Program-made: the position numbers and the translations under genes
The notes under the pieces: generated by a model
The model's database searches: none
The model's input: the letters and a program-made list of their open reading frames with translations, nothing else
What the model was told of the DNA's origin: nothing
Shown: piece by piece, positions 17,764 to 26,362 of the stretch
Layout of the letters: each line of letters opens with the position of its first letter
Numbering within the stretch: position 1 is the first letter of the stretch
NCBI GenBank assembly: GCA_964566545.1
Contig: CAZMIX010000022.1
Location: 1 to 36,271, forward strand
Reading direction: 5' to 3'
Source: JAEYFP01 sp964566545
Lineage (GTDB): Bacteria > Bacillota > Clostridia > Lachnospirales > Lachnospiraceae
Length of the DNA stretch: 36,271 nt

Positions 17764-17793
17764 ATTATAGTCTTTCGTCGATCCTATTTGCAA
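17764..17793 (-). promoter_or_regulatory. Promoter of the DJ-1/PfpI gene
   Basis: On the minus strand TTGCAA (17788-17793), an 18-base spacer and TATAAT (17764-17769). Confidence 0.7.
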
Positions 17794-17841
17794 CCACAAA
17801 GTGTGATTTCTGACCGATTTGTCTACCCTTTGTTATAATGA

Positions 17842-17871
17842 TTTACACGCGGCGGCTGACAGTGATATACT
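17842..17871 (+). promoter_or_regulatory. Promoter region of the CYTH protein gene
   Basis: TTTACA (17842-17847), an 18-base spacer and TATACT (17866-17871) lie 32 bases before the start. A second extended -10, TGTTATAAT (17831-17839), sits just upstream and may be an alternative promoter. Confidence 0.6.
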
Positions 17872-17903
17872 AATCCTATAGAAAGTTTGGCAAGGAGATC
17901 TTT

Positions 17904-18353
17904 ATGGAAATTGAACGAAAATTTTTGATTAAGAAACTGCCGGAGGACTTGGAGAGTTATCCCTATCATTTGATCGAGCAGGCCTATTTATGCACGGAGC
18001 CGGTCGTCCGAGTCCGCAAGGAGGACGATCATTATTATATGACCTATAAATCGGGAGGCTCGATGGTGCGGGAGGAATACAATCTACCGCTAAATAAGGA
18101 CGCCTATGAATCCTTAAAAGCGAAAGCCGACGGCAATCTGATCGGCAAAAAAAGAGTCCTGATCCCATACGGAGCGTATACGATCGAACTCGATTTGTTT
18201 GAAGCGCCGTTTGCGCCTCTCATTCTGGCGGAGGTGGAATTTTCCTCCGTAGAGGAGGCCGACGCGTTTATGCCGCCGGGCTGGTTTGCCGAGGATGTGA
18301 CCTATTGTCCCGAATACCACAACAGCACGATGAGCCGGAAGCTATTTGATTAG
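17904..18353 (+). CDS. CYTH domain protein (triphosphate tunnel metalloenzyme family)
   Basis: Cytoplasmic protein of 149 residues that forms a beta-barrel tunnel binding triphosphate-type ligands with divalent metal. The defining ExExK motif is at residues 2-6 (EIERK). Later conserved charged pairs fit the family: RVRKEDD, KRVLIPYG, IELDLFE and LAEVEF. Bacterial members include inorganic triphosphatases and class IV adenylate cyclases; for the short Firmicutes type a triphosphatase is the more likely activity, which is inference. AAGGAG precedes the ATG. It converges on the LacI-family gene with only 8 bases between stops and no visible terminator. Confidence 0.93.
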   Translation: MEIERKFLIKKLPEDLESYPYHLIEQAYLCTEPVVRVRKEDDHYYMTYKSGGSMVREEYNLPLNKDAYESLKAKADGNLIGKKRVLIPYGAYTIELDLFEAPFAPLILAEVEFSSVEEADAFMPPGWFAEDVTYCPEYHNSTMSRKLFD

Positions 18354-18361
18354 GTAAACAT

Positions 18362-19393
18362 TTAATTTTTGATTTCCCGCGTGGATCCGCCGACGCAAAG
18401 CCTTGCATCGAAAATTTTATGCTGATGCTCCGCTTTTTTGCGGATGACGTTAAACAGCACGGTCACCGTTTCTTCTGCCATGTCCTCAAACGGCTGCTGA
18501 ATCGTCGTGATCGTCGGGCTGTAAAAATAGGACATATCGATTCCGTCAAAGCCCGCCACCGAAATATCCTCGGGAATGCGTCTGCCGGCCTCTAAGAGCG
18601 CCTTACATGCGCCGATTGCCAGCGTGTCTGAAATCGCATAGACTGCCGTAAATTCCCTGCCCGAAGCAAGAAGCTTTTTCATGACCGCATAACCATTTTC
18701 CATCGTATAGGAATCGATCTGATCATCCATATAGTAAACAAGCTGCTTATCCAGCGCAATCCCGTTTGCGGCGAGCGCCATTTCATAGCCCTTATTGCGC
18801 AGCTTGCCGATACTCTCATCCTGCTCTGTCGCAGTGATTGTTGCAATTTTTTTATGTCCGAGCTTACAGAGATAATCGACCATTTTATAGCTTTCCTTCA
18901 CGTCGTCTACCGCCACCGAGGAATAATTTCCCCCATAACCGTTCGTCATCGTAATGGTACTGAGCACGAAAGGCACCTGCAGGCGCTCCAGCTTCTCTTT
19001 TGTGTGTGTAAAATAGCCGCCGAGAAAAATAATGCCGCGCAGCCGCTTTTCCTTTTCAAGCTCGATCGCCACATCCACCTCATCCTCATTCGCATCAACA
19101 TGATGCAGGACGAGCGAATATTTCTTTTTCTGGATCTCATCCTCCATGACCTTAATCATTTTCATAAAAAACGGGTTGGATATTCCCTTGATAAGAATTG
19201 CAATCGTCTTAGAGTCCGTAATCTTGAGGTTTCTTGCGCTGTTATTCGGAATAAAATTATACTCCTCTACAATCGCCATAATTTTAGTACGTGTCTCCGG
19301 ATTAATGTCCTGATGATTATTCAGCGCTCTGGACACCGTGCTGATGCCAACTCCGCATATTCGTGCAATATCCTTAATTGTTATCGTTTCCAA
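18362..19393 (-). CDS. LacI family transcriptional regulator (maltodextrin operon)
   Basis: DNA-binding repressor, 343 residues. The N-terminal helix-turn-helix (TIKDIARICGVGISTVSRALN, residues 4-24) and hinge are followed by a periplasmic-binding-like effector domain with GYFTHTKEKLE, ATITATEQDE, AVYAISDTLAIGACKAL and PEDISVAGFDGIDMS. The only start giving a full helix-turn-helix is TTG at 19391-19393, with AGGTGGG upstream, so translation is probably weak. It is the last gene of the binding protein-permease-permease-malQ operon and likely controls it; the tandem operator-like repeats before the binding-protein gene are the obvious target. The ligand is unknown, probably a maltose-type sugar. 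Confidence 0.9.
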   Translation of the reverse strand: METITIKDIARICGVGISTVSRALNNHQDINPETRTKIMAIVEEYNFIPNNSARNLKITDSKTIAILIKGISNPFFMKMIKVMEDEIQKKKYSLVLHHVDANEDEVDVAIELEKEKRLRGIIFLGGYFTHTKEKLERLQVPFVLSTITMTNGYGGNYSSVAVDDVKESYKMVDYLCKLGHKKIATITATEQDESIGKLRNKGYEMALAANGIALDKQLVYYMDDQIDSYTMENGYAVMKKLLASGREFTAVYAISDTLAIGACKALLEAGRRIPEDISVAGFDGIDMSYFYSPTITTIQQPFEDMAEETVTVLFNVIRKKAEHQHKIFDARLCVGGSTREIKN

Positions 19394-19434
19394 TGCTTCC
19401 CACCTGCTTTTTTATCAAATACGAAATGCGCTAT

Positions 19435-20916
19435 TTATAGCCTACCATATAATTTCGTTATGTCAAAGACTTTTTTGGACAAATTTTTCTTGAATTCCCT
19501 ATCCTTCATCCGCCACTTCCAGTTATCTCCCAATGTGGAGGGTGTATTCGTCCTAGCCTCCGACCCAAGCCCCAAATAATCCTGCATCGGGATGATGCAA
19601 AGCTTCGCAACGCTGCCCATCGCCAGCCTGATGAAATCCCAGTGGATCTCATCAACCGGATGATCGGCGTTGTTGATATATTGTTGGGACAACTTTTTGT
19701 CCGGCTTGGAAAGCACCTTGTACCAGCCCTGCAGTGTATCGTTGTCGTGCGTGCCGGTGTACACAATCGCATTCTGTGAATAATTATGCGGGAGATAATC
19801 GCTCTCCTCTCTGGAATCAAACGCAAATTGCAGCACCTTCATTCCAGGATAACCCGTGTCTTTCACAAGTTTTAACACGCTCGGCGTCAGAAAACCCAAA
19901 TCTTCCGCGATAATATCCAGCTCGCCAAGCGCCTTATTCAGTGCCCTGAAAATATGAATTCCCGGGCCTTTTTTCCATTTTCCGTTTTCTGCCGTCTTAT
20001 CGCCATAGGGAATCGCATAATATTCGTCGAAGCCCCTAAAATGGTCTACCCGCACAATGTCATACAATCGAAAACAATGCGCAATTCGCTTGATCCACCA
20101 ATCATAGCCTGTCTTTTTGTGATATTCCCAAGCATAAAGCGGATTCCCCCAAAGCTGACCCGTCACCGAGAAGGCGTCAGGCGGACAGCCTGCTACGGCA
20201 AACGGTTTCCCGTCCTTGTCGACCTGGAACAGCTTTGGGTTTGCCCACGTATCTGCGCTGTCAAACGCGACGTAAATCGGAATATCACCGATAATTTTTA
20301 TATCGAGACTGTTGGCATAAGCCTTCAGCGCAGACCATTGTTTTGCAAATAAAAATTGCTGGAACTGGTAAAATTCTATTTCTTTCCGGTATTTGCTGCG
20401 GTACGCGGCCATCGTTTCCGGCTTCCGCAGCCGGATATCTTCATCCCATTCGATGAAACTGATGCCTCCGAAGGAATTTTTTACCGCCATATAAAGCGCA
20501 TAATCATCCAGCCAGAACGCGTTTTCGGAAATAAACTTCTGAAAATCTTTATTTTCAGCGATGCCGCTCTTCTCATAAGCGATGCGCAGCACTGCAAAGC
20601 GTGACAGATAAATTTTTTCATAATCGATATAACGGCTGTTTTTACCGAAATCGTACTTCCTGCATTCCTCCCTTGTCAGATAACCCTCTTCGATCAGAGT
20701 CTCCAGATCGATAAAATACGGATTGCCCGCATAGGTGGAAAAGGACTGGTAAGGGGAGTCCCCGTATCCGGTCGGCCCTAAAGGAAGTATCTGCCAGTAG
20801 CTCTGGCCTGCCGCCTTCAGACAATCTAAAAAATGATAAGCATTTTTTGAAAATGTCCCGATCCCGTACTTGCCCGGCAAACTGGCAACCGGCAGTAACA
20901 CACCACTCTTTCTCAT
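19435..20916 (-). CDS. malQ: 4-alpha-glucanotransferase (amylomaltase, GH77)
   Basis: Transfers alpha-1,4-glucan segments between maltodextrins, releasing glucose and longer chains for phosphorolysis. The 493 residues match short bacterial amylomaltases. The substrate loop near the start (PLGPTGYGDSPYQSFS) is present, and so are the catalytic residues: nucleophile Asp291 in RVDHFRGFDEY, acid/base Glu338 in IIAEDLG, and Asp391 in GTHDNDT. TTGGAGGT precedes the ATG. It lies 28 bases after the second permease gene, so import and processing are co-transcribed. Confidence 0.97.
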   Translation of the reverse strand: MRKSGVLLPVASLPGKYGIGTFSKNAYHFLDCLKAAGQSYWQILPLGPTGYGDSPYQSFSTYAGNPYFIDLETLIEEGYLTREECRKYDFGKNSRYIDYEKIYLSRFAVLRIAYEKSGIAENKDFQKFISENAFWLDDYALYMAVKNSFGGISFIEWDEDIRLRKPETMAAYRSKYRKEIEFYQFQQFLFAKQWSALKAYANSLDIKIIGDIPIYVAFDSADTWANPKLFQVDKDGKPFAVAGCPPDAFSVTGQLWGNPLYAWEYHKKTGYDWWIKRIAHCFRLYDIVRVDHFRGFDEYYAIPYGDKTAENGKWKKGPGIHIFRALNKALGELDIIAEDLGFLTPSVLKLVKDTGYPGMKVLQFAFDSREESDYLPHNYSQNAIVYTGTHDNDTLQGWYKVLSKPDKKLSQQYINNADHPVDEIHWDFIRLAMGSVAKLCIIPMQDYLGLGSEARTNTPSTLGDNWKWRMKDREFKKNLSKKVFDITKLYGRL

Positions 20917-20944
20917 AAACTACCTCCAACTCTCCTCATATCCG

Positions 20945-21775
20945 TCAGCCCTTCACGGCGCCGGCGACGACACCCTCTATAATGTATTTTTGACATGCGA
21001 GATAAAATGCAATAATCGGAATGATCGCAAGCACGAGCATTGCCATCATCGCGCCCATATCGATCGAGCCGTAGCCACCCCTTAAATACTGGATCGCAAT
21101 CGAAATCGTCTTATATTTCTTAATGTCGAGCACGAGGTAAGGCAGCAGGTAATCGTTCCAGATCCACATCGCCTGTAAAATCGCCACAGTGATGCTCGTC
21201 GGCTTCAAAATCGGGAAGACGACCTGAAAATAAGTCTGGAGCGGATTGCAGCCGTCAATCATCGCCGCTTCTTCAATTTCCAGCGGGATCGATTTGACAA
21301 AGCCACAGAACATGAATACCGCAAGTCCCGCGCCAAAGCCGAGATAGACGATAATGATCGAAAACGGCGTATTTAAGTGCAGCATATTCGCAATTTTGGA
21401 AAGCGTGAACATCACCATCTGGAACGGCACGATCATCGAAAACAGACAGAGGTAATAAAGACCTTCGGTCAGTTTGCTTTTCACTCTTGTAATATACCAT
21501 GCGCACATCGAGGTGCAAAGGATGATGACGAGCACAGAACCTACCGTGATGATGAGCGTGTTCAAAAAGGAACCCCAGAAATTGATTTTCTCCATTCCCC
21601 TTGTGTAATTTTCAAGACCGACAAACGATTTCCCCGACGGAATCTTAAACGGCATCTTCGTGATATACGCTTTTTTCTTAAAGGAATTGAGCAGCACGAT
21701 AAAAATCGGGGATACATAAGCAATGGAAAAAATGCTGAAAATCCATGTCAGGACCGGATTGCTTTTCTTTTTCAT
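20945..21775 (-). CDS. Maltodextrin-type ABC transporter permease (MalG family)
   Basis: Second permease of the carbohydrate uptake type-1 importer, 276 residues. About six membrane helices are visible. The cytoplasmic EAA loop, which docks the ATPase, reads EIEEAAMIDGCNPLQTYFQVVFP, and the C-terminus ends AGAVKG, typical of MalG/LacG-type proteins. An upstream in-frame start 40 codons earlier lies inside the preceding gene; GGAGGTG before 21775 marks the real start. Its A is shared with the TAA of the first permease. No ATPase gene is present in the operon, so a shared MsmX-type ATPase elsewhere is assumed. Confidence 0.93.
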   Translation of the reverse strand: MKKKSNPVLTWIFSIFSIAYVSPIFIVLLNSFKKKAYITKMPFKIPSGKSFVGLENYTRGMEKINFWGSFLNTLIITVGSVLVIILCTSMCAWYITRVKSKLTEGLYYLCLFSMIVPFQMVMFTLSKIANMLHLNTPFSIIIVYLGFGAGLAVFMFCGFVKSIPLEIEEAAMIDGCNPLQTYFQVVFPILKPTSITVAILQAMWIWNDYLLPYLVLDIKKYKTISIAIQYLRGGYGSIDMGAMMAMLVLAIIPIIAFYLACQKYIIEGVVAGAVKG

Positions 21776-22646
21776 TATTGCTGCACCTCCTTCGTTCTGG
21801 TCAAACGCATCTGCACGATCGCAATCAGCGCCACGAGAAGAAAGAATACGACGGCCTTCGCCTGACCGACGCCTTCCCATCCTTCCCCCAGCCAACCCTC
21901 CACCGCGTCCGCTTCNNNNNNNNNNACGTATTGTAAATGTTAAGCGCGAGCATCTCCGACATATTGGACGGCTCGCCCGCGGTCAGCGCAAGGTTCTGGT
22001 CGAACAGCTTGAATGAATTCGTCAGTGTTAAAAATGTACAGATCGTAATAGAAGGCATTACCATCGGGATAATGACGCTCTTTAATGTCTGCCACTTCGT
22101 CGCTCCGTCAATTTTAGCCGCTTCCACGAGGTCGCCCGGCACATTCTGAATGCCTGCGATGTAGATGATCATCATATAGCCGACCTGCTGCCAGCACATC
22201 AAGATCAGCAGTCCCCAAAAGCCGTATGTGGAGCTGTACGTCAGCGTCCGTTCCCAATGCAGTAAAATACCATTTAAAATCAACTGCCAGATATAGCCTA
22301 AAATGATGCCGCCGATCAAATTCGGCATGAAAAATACCGTTCTGAAAATGTTCGTTCCGCGAAAGCCCTTCGTCAGCAGCATCGCCACCACGAACGCGAG
22401 CAGATTAATCATGATAACCGAAACGATTGTGAAAGACGCCGTAAACCATAAGGCGTGTTCAAAGGTCGAATCGGAAAAAATACGCGTATAGTTTTTTAAG
22501 CCTACAAATTCCGCATCGACAACTGTTGTAAACTCACAAAACGATAAATAAACGCCCATGACAAATGGGGCTAAAAAGCCGATGGTAAAGGCTATTAATG
22601 TCGGTAGTACAAATATGGGAAAATATTTTTTGATCGATTTCTCCAT
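21775..22646 (-). CDS. Maltodextrin-type ABC transporter permease (MalF family), interrupted by an assembly gap
   Basis: First permease of the importer. From the ATG at 22646 it reads through about six helices with the EAA loop LVEAAKIDGATKWQTLKSVIIP and continues to LALNIYNT, where ten Ns occur (21916-21925). Past the Ns the family C-terminus (GWEGVGQAKAVVFFLL ... RTKEVQQ) continues in a different frame and stops at 21775-21777, overlapping the next start. The frame break is therefore most likely a wrong gap length and not a mutation. The 30 bases after the gap (G-rich, encoding EADAVEGWLGE) do not look like family sequence and may be an assembly artefact. Treat the gene as intact but unfinished. 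Confidence 0.85.
21916..21925. other. Assembly gap (run of ten Ns)
   Basis: Ten consecutive undetermined bases inside the MalF-family gene. The flanking frames disagree by a non-multiple of three, so the true gap length differs from ten. Confidence 0.98.
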
Positions 22647-22701
22647 AACATTCCCTTTCCGCCTGTCCGGACACAGTTTCCTGCCTCCGGTTTTTTCTAA
22701 T

Positions 22702-22732
22702 AAAGGGTGAGCAGATCGCTCGCTCACCCTTT
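22702..22732 (-). terminator. Stem-loop after the maltodextrin-binding protein gene
   Basis: AAAGGGTGAGC and GCTCACCCTTT (11 bp) enclose a 9-base loop. On the minus strand the stem is followed by TTATTAGAAAAAA. It sits between the binding-protein gene and the first permease gene. A partial terminator or 3' protective element that raises binding-protein output is likely. Confidence 0.75.
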
Positions 22733-22773
22733 TAGATTAGACAAAAACCATAACCTATTGTTACATTTTTTAT

Positions 22774-24192
22774 TTATTCTGCTGCCGCGTTGGATGCCGC
22801 ATACTCTGTTGCCCATCCGTCAACGAATGCCGTTACAACTTTATCCCAGTCTCCTGTGCCCTGTGCGTACTCAAGAAGTGCGCTGCCAACGCCGTTCTTC
22901 CACTCTTCGGAAGGCATTGTCGTGAAGCACCATGCAACTGCCGTCTTGCCTGCGTTGATCGACTCGTTTGCTGCCGCGATCAACGGATTTGCCGGAAGAT
23001 AGTCGTCCGTAAAGGTCTTGAATGGTGTTACGAAGCCCATGTCCGTAGCGAGTGCCGTTCTGCCTTCGTCACTGGAGATTACCCAGCTTAAGAAATCAAG
23101 CGTTGCCTGAATGTCAGCCTCGGAAGCCTTGGAGTTTACACACCAGTAGTTCTCACTGCCTGTACATAAGCCCTGATTCTCTTCACCCTCTGCGCCGATA
23201 TAGATCGGAAGCATTCCCAGATCTTCATCCGCTACTTCGTTACCCTGAATATCGCCGTATGCCCATGTACCATTCTGATAGAATACTGCCTCGCCAAGTG
23301 CGAATTCAGAAGCCGCATCTTCACCGGTCTTGCTGGAAAGCAGGCTCGGAGCGCACGTTGCGTTGTTGATGTACAGATCCCAGATTGCCTTATAATTGTC
23401 AAGGTAGGAGCCCTTGATCGAGCCTGTCGTCATACCGTCGTTCTCATACTCATAATAGATCGGGAGGTTCGCAAGATGTGTCTTGAATCTCCAGTCGGAG
23501 CTGGCATCCATACCTGCCGATGCGAAAGCGCCTTCGATGCCAAGGTCAGCCTTCTTCGCCTGCATATCCTCTGCCACTGCCTTTAATGTATCAAAGTTAT
23601 TGATTTCAGATGCATCCGCGATCACTGCACCATCCAATGCGCAATAGTCTGCGATGAGCGCCTTGTTGTAAATAATACCATAAGTCTCGATTACATAAGC
23701 GATACCGTAAACTTCTCCGTTGTCACCCTTAAGTGCGAAGTCGTCGCTCTTTAACTGTGCGTAAATATCGCTGTCCTTCAAATCGTAGGTATAGTCCTTC
23801 CAATTTGCGAGACCTACCGGGCCGTTTACCTGGAATAAGGTAGGCGCTTCTGATTTTGCCATCTCGGACTTCAGTGTGGACTCATAAGTACCAGATGCTG
23901 CGGTTTCGATCGTTACGGGAACACCTGTCTGCTCCGAATAAACTTCTCCCAAAGCTACCCACTGCTCTGCCTGCTCCGGCTTAAAATTCAAATAATAAAC
24001 TTTTCCGCCTTCTGCGCTTGCTTCTTCCGCAGGTTCCTCTGCTGCAGGCTCTTCTGCAGCTTCCTCCGCCGGCGCTGCGGTTTCTTCGGTTGCCGGTGCT
24101 TCTTCGGCTGCCGGCGCTGCGGAACCGCATCCGGCCAATAAAGACGCTACCATCGTTACTGCAAGTAATGTGCTGATTACTTTCTTTTTCAT
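22774..24192 (-). CDS. Extracellular sugar-binding lipoprotein (maltodextrin type, family 1)
   Basis: Solute-binding protein that captures the sugar for the ABC importer, 472 residues. There is a signal peptide with lipobox LAGC (lipidated Cys22) and an Ala/Glu/Pro-rich linker to about residue 65. The mature SBP_bac_1 fold follows, with VYYLNFKPEQAEQWVALGEVY, FQVNGPVGLANWKDY, VYGIAYVIETYGIIYNK and ALGEAVFYQNGTWAYGDI. Maltodextrin specificity is inferred from the adjacent malQ and MalF/MalG-type permeases. It is the first gene of the operon and carries its regulatory region. Confidence 0.9.
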   Translation of the reverse strand: MKKKVISTLLAVTMVASLLAGCGSAAPAAEEAPATEETAAPAEEAAEEPAAEEPAEEASAEGGKVYYLNFKPEQAEQWVALGEVYSEQTGVPVTIETAASGTYESTLKSEMAKSEAPTLFQVNGPVGLANWKDYTYDLKDSDIYAQLKSDDFALKGDNGEVYGIAYVIETYGIIYNKALIADYCALDGAVIADASEINNFDTLKAVAEDMQAKKADLGIEGAFASAGMDASSDWRFKTHLANLPIYYEYENDGMTTGSIKGSYLDNYKAIWDLYINNATCAPSLLSSKTGEDAASEFALGEAVFYQNGTWAYGDIQGNEVADEDLGMLPIYIGAEGEENQGLCTGSENYWCVNSKASEADIQATLDFLSWVISSDEGRTALATDMGFVTPFKTFTDDYLPANPLIAAANESINAGKTAVAWCFTTMPSEEWKNGVGSALLEYAQGTGDWDKVVTAFVDGWATEYAASNAAAE

Positions 24193-24283
24193 AATGACTA
24201 CCTCTCCTTTTAAATTTGCTTGCCGGAAAATGTCTTAACTTCCTTTTTCCGGACTAATGATTGGGTTGCAAGGCCGTTCTGAA

Positions 24284-24334
24284 ACCGTTCTCGGTACCGT
24301 TCTCGGTACCGTTGTCGGTAACGTTTCCGGTACC
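24284..24334. promoter_or_regulatory. Tandem operator-like 12-bp repeats before the maltodextrin operon
   Basis: Four head-to-tail 12-mers run without gaps: ACCGTTCTCGGT (24284), ACCGTTCTCGGT (24296), ACCGTTGTCGGT (24308) and AACGTTTCCGGT (24320), closed by ACC. A weaker fifth copy, GCCGTTCTGAA, precedes them. The units are imperfect dyads with a central CG, the style of LacI-family operators. They begin right after the predicted transcription start, a position suited to repression. The regulator encoded at the operon end is the leading candidate ligand. Confidence 0.65.
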
Positions 24335-24343
24335 TTCAATCTG

Positions 24344-24372
24344 ATACTAACACACCGATTCAAATAATGCAA
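24344..24372 (-). promoter_or_regulatory. Promoter of the maltodextrin operon
   Basis: On the minus strand TTGCAT (24367-24372), a 17-base spacer and TAGTAT (24344-24349). Transcription would start near 24337, just ahead of the operator-like repeats. Confidence 0.7.
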
Positions 24373-24446
24373 TCCCTTAATTATAAGTTTGTATATTTTT
24401 AATTAATTTGCTCTATATTTTTTATTTATTTTTACCAAAGTGGGAC

Positions 24447-24475
24447 TTGCACTTTCTTTTTATTTCTTATATAAT
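24447..24475 (+). promoter_or_regulatory. Promoter of the EamA transporter gene
   Basis: TTGCAC (24447-24452), a 17-base spacer and a perfect TATAAT (24470-24475). It lies 40 bases before the chosen start and rules out translation from the upstream in-frame codon at 24440. Confidence 0.75.
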
Positions 24476-24514
24476 CGTCACGGTATGTTTGAACAGGAAA
24501 TGGAGCGTATCAAT

Positions 24515-25411
24515 ATGAACAAAACGACGATTGGATTTCTATTTGCAATTTTTGCAGGACTGTTATGGGGAATCAGCGGCAACTGCGGCGATATCCTCTT
24601 TAAGCACTACAAAATCTCAGTGGAGTTTCTTGTCACCTGGAGACTGATCATAACAGGACTTTTGATGCTTTCCTCCTTATTAATCAGAAAGCGGGCTATT
24701 TTTTCCATATGGCGCAATCAAAAGGACAGCGCAGTCCTTGCGGGCTTCGCCATCCTTGGAATGATTGGTGTACAATATTTTTTCTTCTTGACGATCCGGC
24801 ATTCCAATGCCGCGACCGCCACGGTCATTCAATATATTGCTCCTATCTTTATTGTGATCTGGACCGCTCTTTGCTCCAAAAAGTTTCCGCATCCGTTTGA
24901 AAGTGTCGGCGTCCTTCTCGCATTTTTCGGCATTTATCTGTTTGCGACCAGCGGCAACTTCCACTCGCTCACGATTTCGGGCACAGCACTTATTTTCGGC
25001 TTTATTTCCGTGTTTGGGCTGGCCTTTTACATGCTACTTCCCGTCGGCATCGTCGCCAAATATGGCGCGTCACTCGTCGTCGGCTGGGGAATGCTTCTCG
25101 CCGGCATGGTAATGCTTCTCTTTACCCGGTTTCCAAAAAGCGGCATTCAGTGGGACTTAAAAGCATTGTTGCTTTATCTCTTCCTGATCGTATTCGGAAC
25201 ACTCATCCCGTTTACACTGTTTATCAAGTCGATCCAGCTCATCGGAGCGGCAAAGGCCGGTATCCTTTCTTGTATGGAGCCATTTTCCTCTGCCATCGTC
25301 TCTGTCGTCTGGCTTGGTCAACGATTTACAGCCGCTGACTATCTCGGCTTTGCCTGCATTATTCTGGCAGTCACACTGATTTCCGTACTGGACTTGCTCA
25401 AGGAGAAATAA
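24515..25411 (+). CDS. EamA family (drug/metabolite transporter superfamily) permease
   Basis: Ten-helix membrane transporter of the DMT superfamily, 298 residues, built from two EamA repeats. The first repeat begins GFLFAIFAGLLWGISG and includes SNAATATVIQYIAPIF; the second ends with IGAAKAGILSCMEPFSSAIVSVVWLGQRFT. These are the duplicated family signatures (AAxxAxxxxxxxPxx). Relatives export amino acids or other metabolites, and the substrate is unknown. The start is set by GGAG 9 bases upstream and by the promoter. The gene converges with the glycosyltransferase gene, with only 9 bases between stops. Confidence 0.92.
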   Translation: MNKTTIGFLFAIFAGLLWGISGNCGDILFKHYKISVEFLVTWRLIITGLLMLSSLLIRKRAIFSIWRNQKDSAVLAGFAILGMIGVQYFFFLTIRHSNAATATVIQYIAPIFIVIWTALCSKKFPHPFESVGVLLAFFGIYLFATSGNFHSLTISGTALIFGFISVFGLAFYMLLPVGIVAKYGASLVVGWGMLLAGMVMLLFTRFPKSGIQWDLKALLLYLFLIVFGTLIPFTLFIKSIQLIGAAKAGILSCMEPFSSAIVSVVWLGQRFTAADYLGFACIILAVTLISVLDLLKEK

Positions 25412-25420
25412 CGTTTCTGA

Positions 25421-26362
25421 TTACTTCTCGTTCTTATCAAACTCATCTATAATGTATCGGGGTCTTTCCTTGACATCGTCATAAATTCTCGTCACATATT
25501 CTCCGAGAATGCCTGATACAAAAATCTGCAGCCCGCCAATCATCCAAACAAGCGCGCCCGGTCCGGAAATGAACGCTTTTTCCTTCCTTTGAATCATTCT
25601 CTGGATAAAATAAGCCCCGGAAACAAACCCGCCAATGCACATCACAAAAGCGCCCAAAAATGTCACATATTCCAGCGGCTTTGAAGAAAAGCAGAAAATT
25701 CCGTGGAATCCCATCCGAAATTCGCCCCACAGCTTGTTATACTTGCTTTTATCGTTCCCCCTGGCCTCACGATGATATTGGATAGCGGCCTGTTTGAAGC
25801 CGACATAAGAAACCATACCCCTAAAAAACATGCTGGATTCCGGCATTTGGCGAATTTCTTCGATCACCTTGCGGTTGATCAGGCGGAAATCGGCCGTATC
25901 CACAGGAATTTCAACGATGGAAAGAAAATTGATGACGCGGTAGGCCGTTAAATCAATCACCTTGCGGATTCTCGTTTCGCCCTGCCTGCTAAGTCGCTGC
26001 GCGTAAACGACATCATAACCTTCCTTCCATTTTCTCACAAGCCTAGGAATGACCTCAGGCGGATCCTGCAAATCCACATCAATGACAACGCAGATATCGC
26101 CCGTACAATTCAAAATTCCGGCCATTGTCGCCGCAGCTTGACGAAATCGGCGGCTCAAGGTAATCAGCTGAATATGACCGTTTCGCTTCATACTCTCCTT
26201 AATCACCTCGTAAGTTCTGTCTTTGGACGGATCAAGGCTGAAAATAATTTCATAATCGCAGCCGAGGCCTTCCACAACCCTTTCGGTGCGCTCCAAAAAA
26301 GGAATAATGTTATTTTCCTCATTATACACCGGAACGACAATCGACATTTTGTAATTCTCCAT
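25421..26362 (-). CDS. Family 2 glycosyltransferase, GtrB/polyprenyl-phosphate type, membrane anchored
   Basis: Inverting GT-A glycosyltransferase, 313 residues from the ATG at 26362 (GGGAGGAG just upstream). It begins with the GT2 strand SIVVPVYNEENNI. The metal/nucleotide motif is in VVIDVDLQDPPEV, and a QxxRW-like acceptor region is replaced by the GtrB-style YHREARGNDKSKYNKLWGEF. Two C-terminal helices (about 230-255 and 265-290) anchor it in the membrane. Such enzymes transfer a hexose or similar sugar to undecaprenyl phosphate for wall or surface-glycan decoration. The sugar is not predictable. Alone on its strand here, with its own promoter. Confidence 0.9.
   Translation of the reverse strand: MENYKMSIVVPVYNEENNIIPFLERTERVVEGLGCDYEIIFSLDPSKDRTYEVIKESMKRNGHIQLITLSRRFRQAAATMAGILNCTGDICVVIDVDLQDPPEVIPRLVRKWKEGYDVVYAQRLSRQGETRIRKVIDLTAYRVINFLSIVEIPVDTADFRLINRKVIEEIRQMPESSMFFRGMVSYVGFKQAAIQYHREARGNDKSKYNKLWGEFRMGFHGIFCFSSKPLEYVTFLGAFVMCIGGFVSGAYFIQRMIQRKEKAFISGPGALVWMIGGLQIFVSGILGEYVTRIYDDVKERPRYIIDEFDKNEK

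Noticed and set aside
20945..21895. Longer MalG-family frame starting at 21895
   Set aside because: The extra 40 codons are antisense-frame noise from the MalF-family 3' end; a GGAGGTG site and the TAATG junction set the start at 21775.
24440..24514. Upstream start for the EamA transporter at 24440
   Set aside because: It lies within or before the promoter elements, and the added residues are not family-like.
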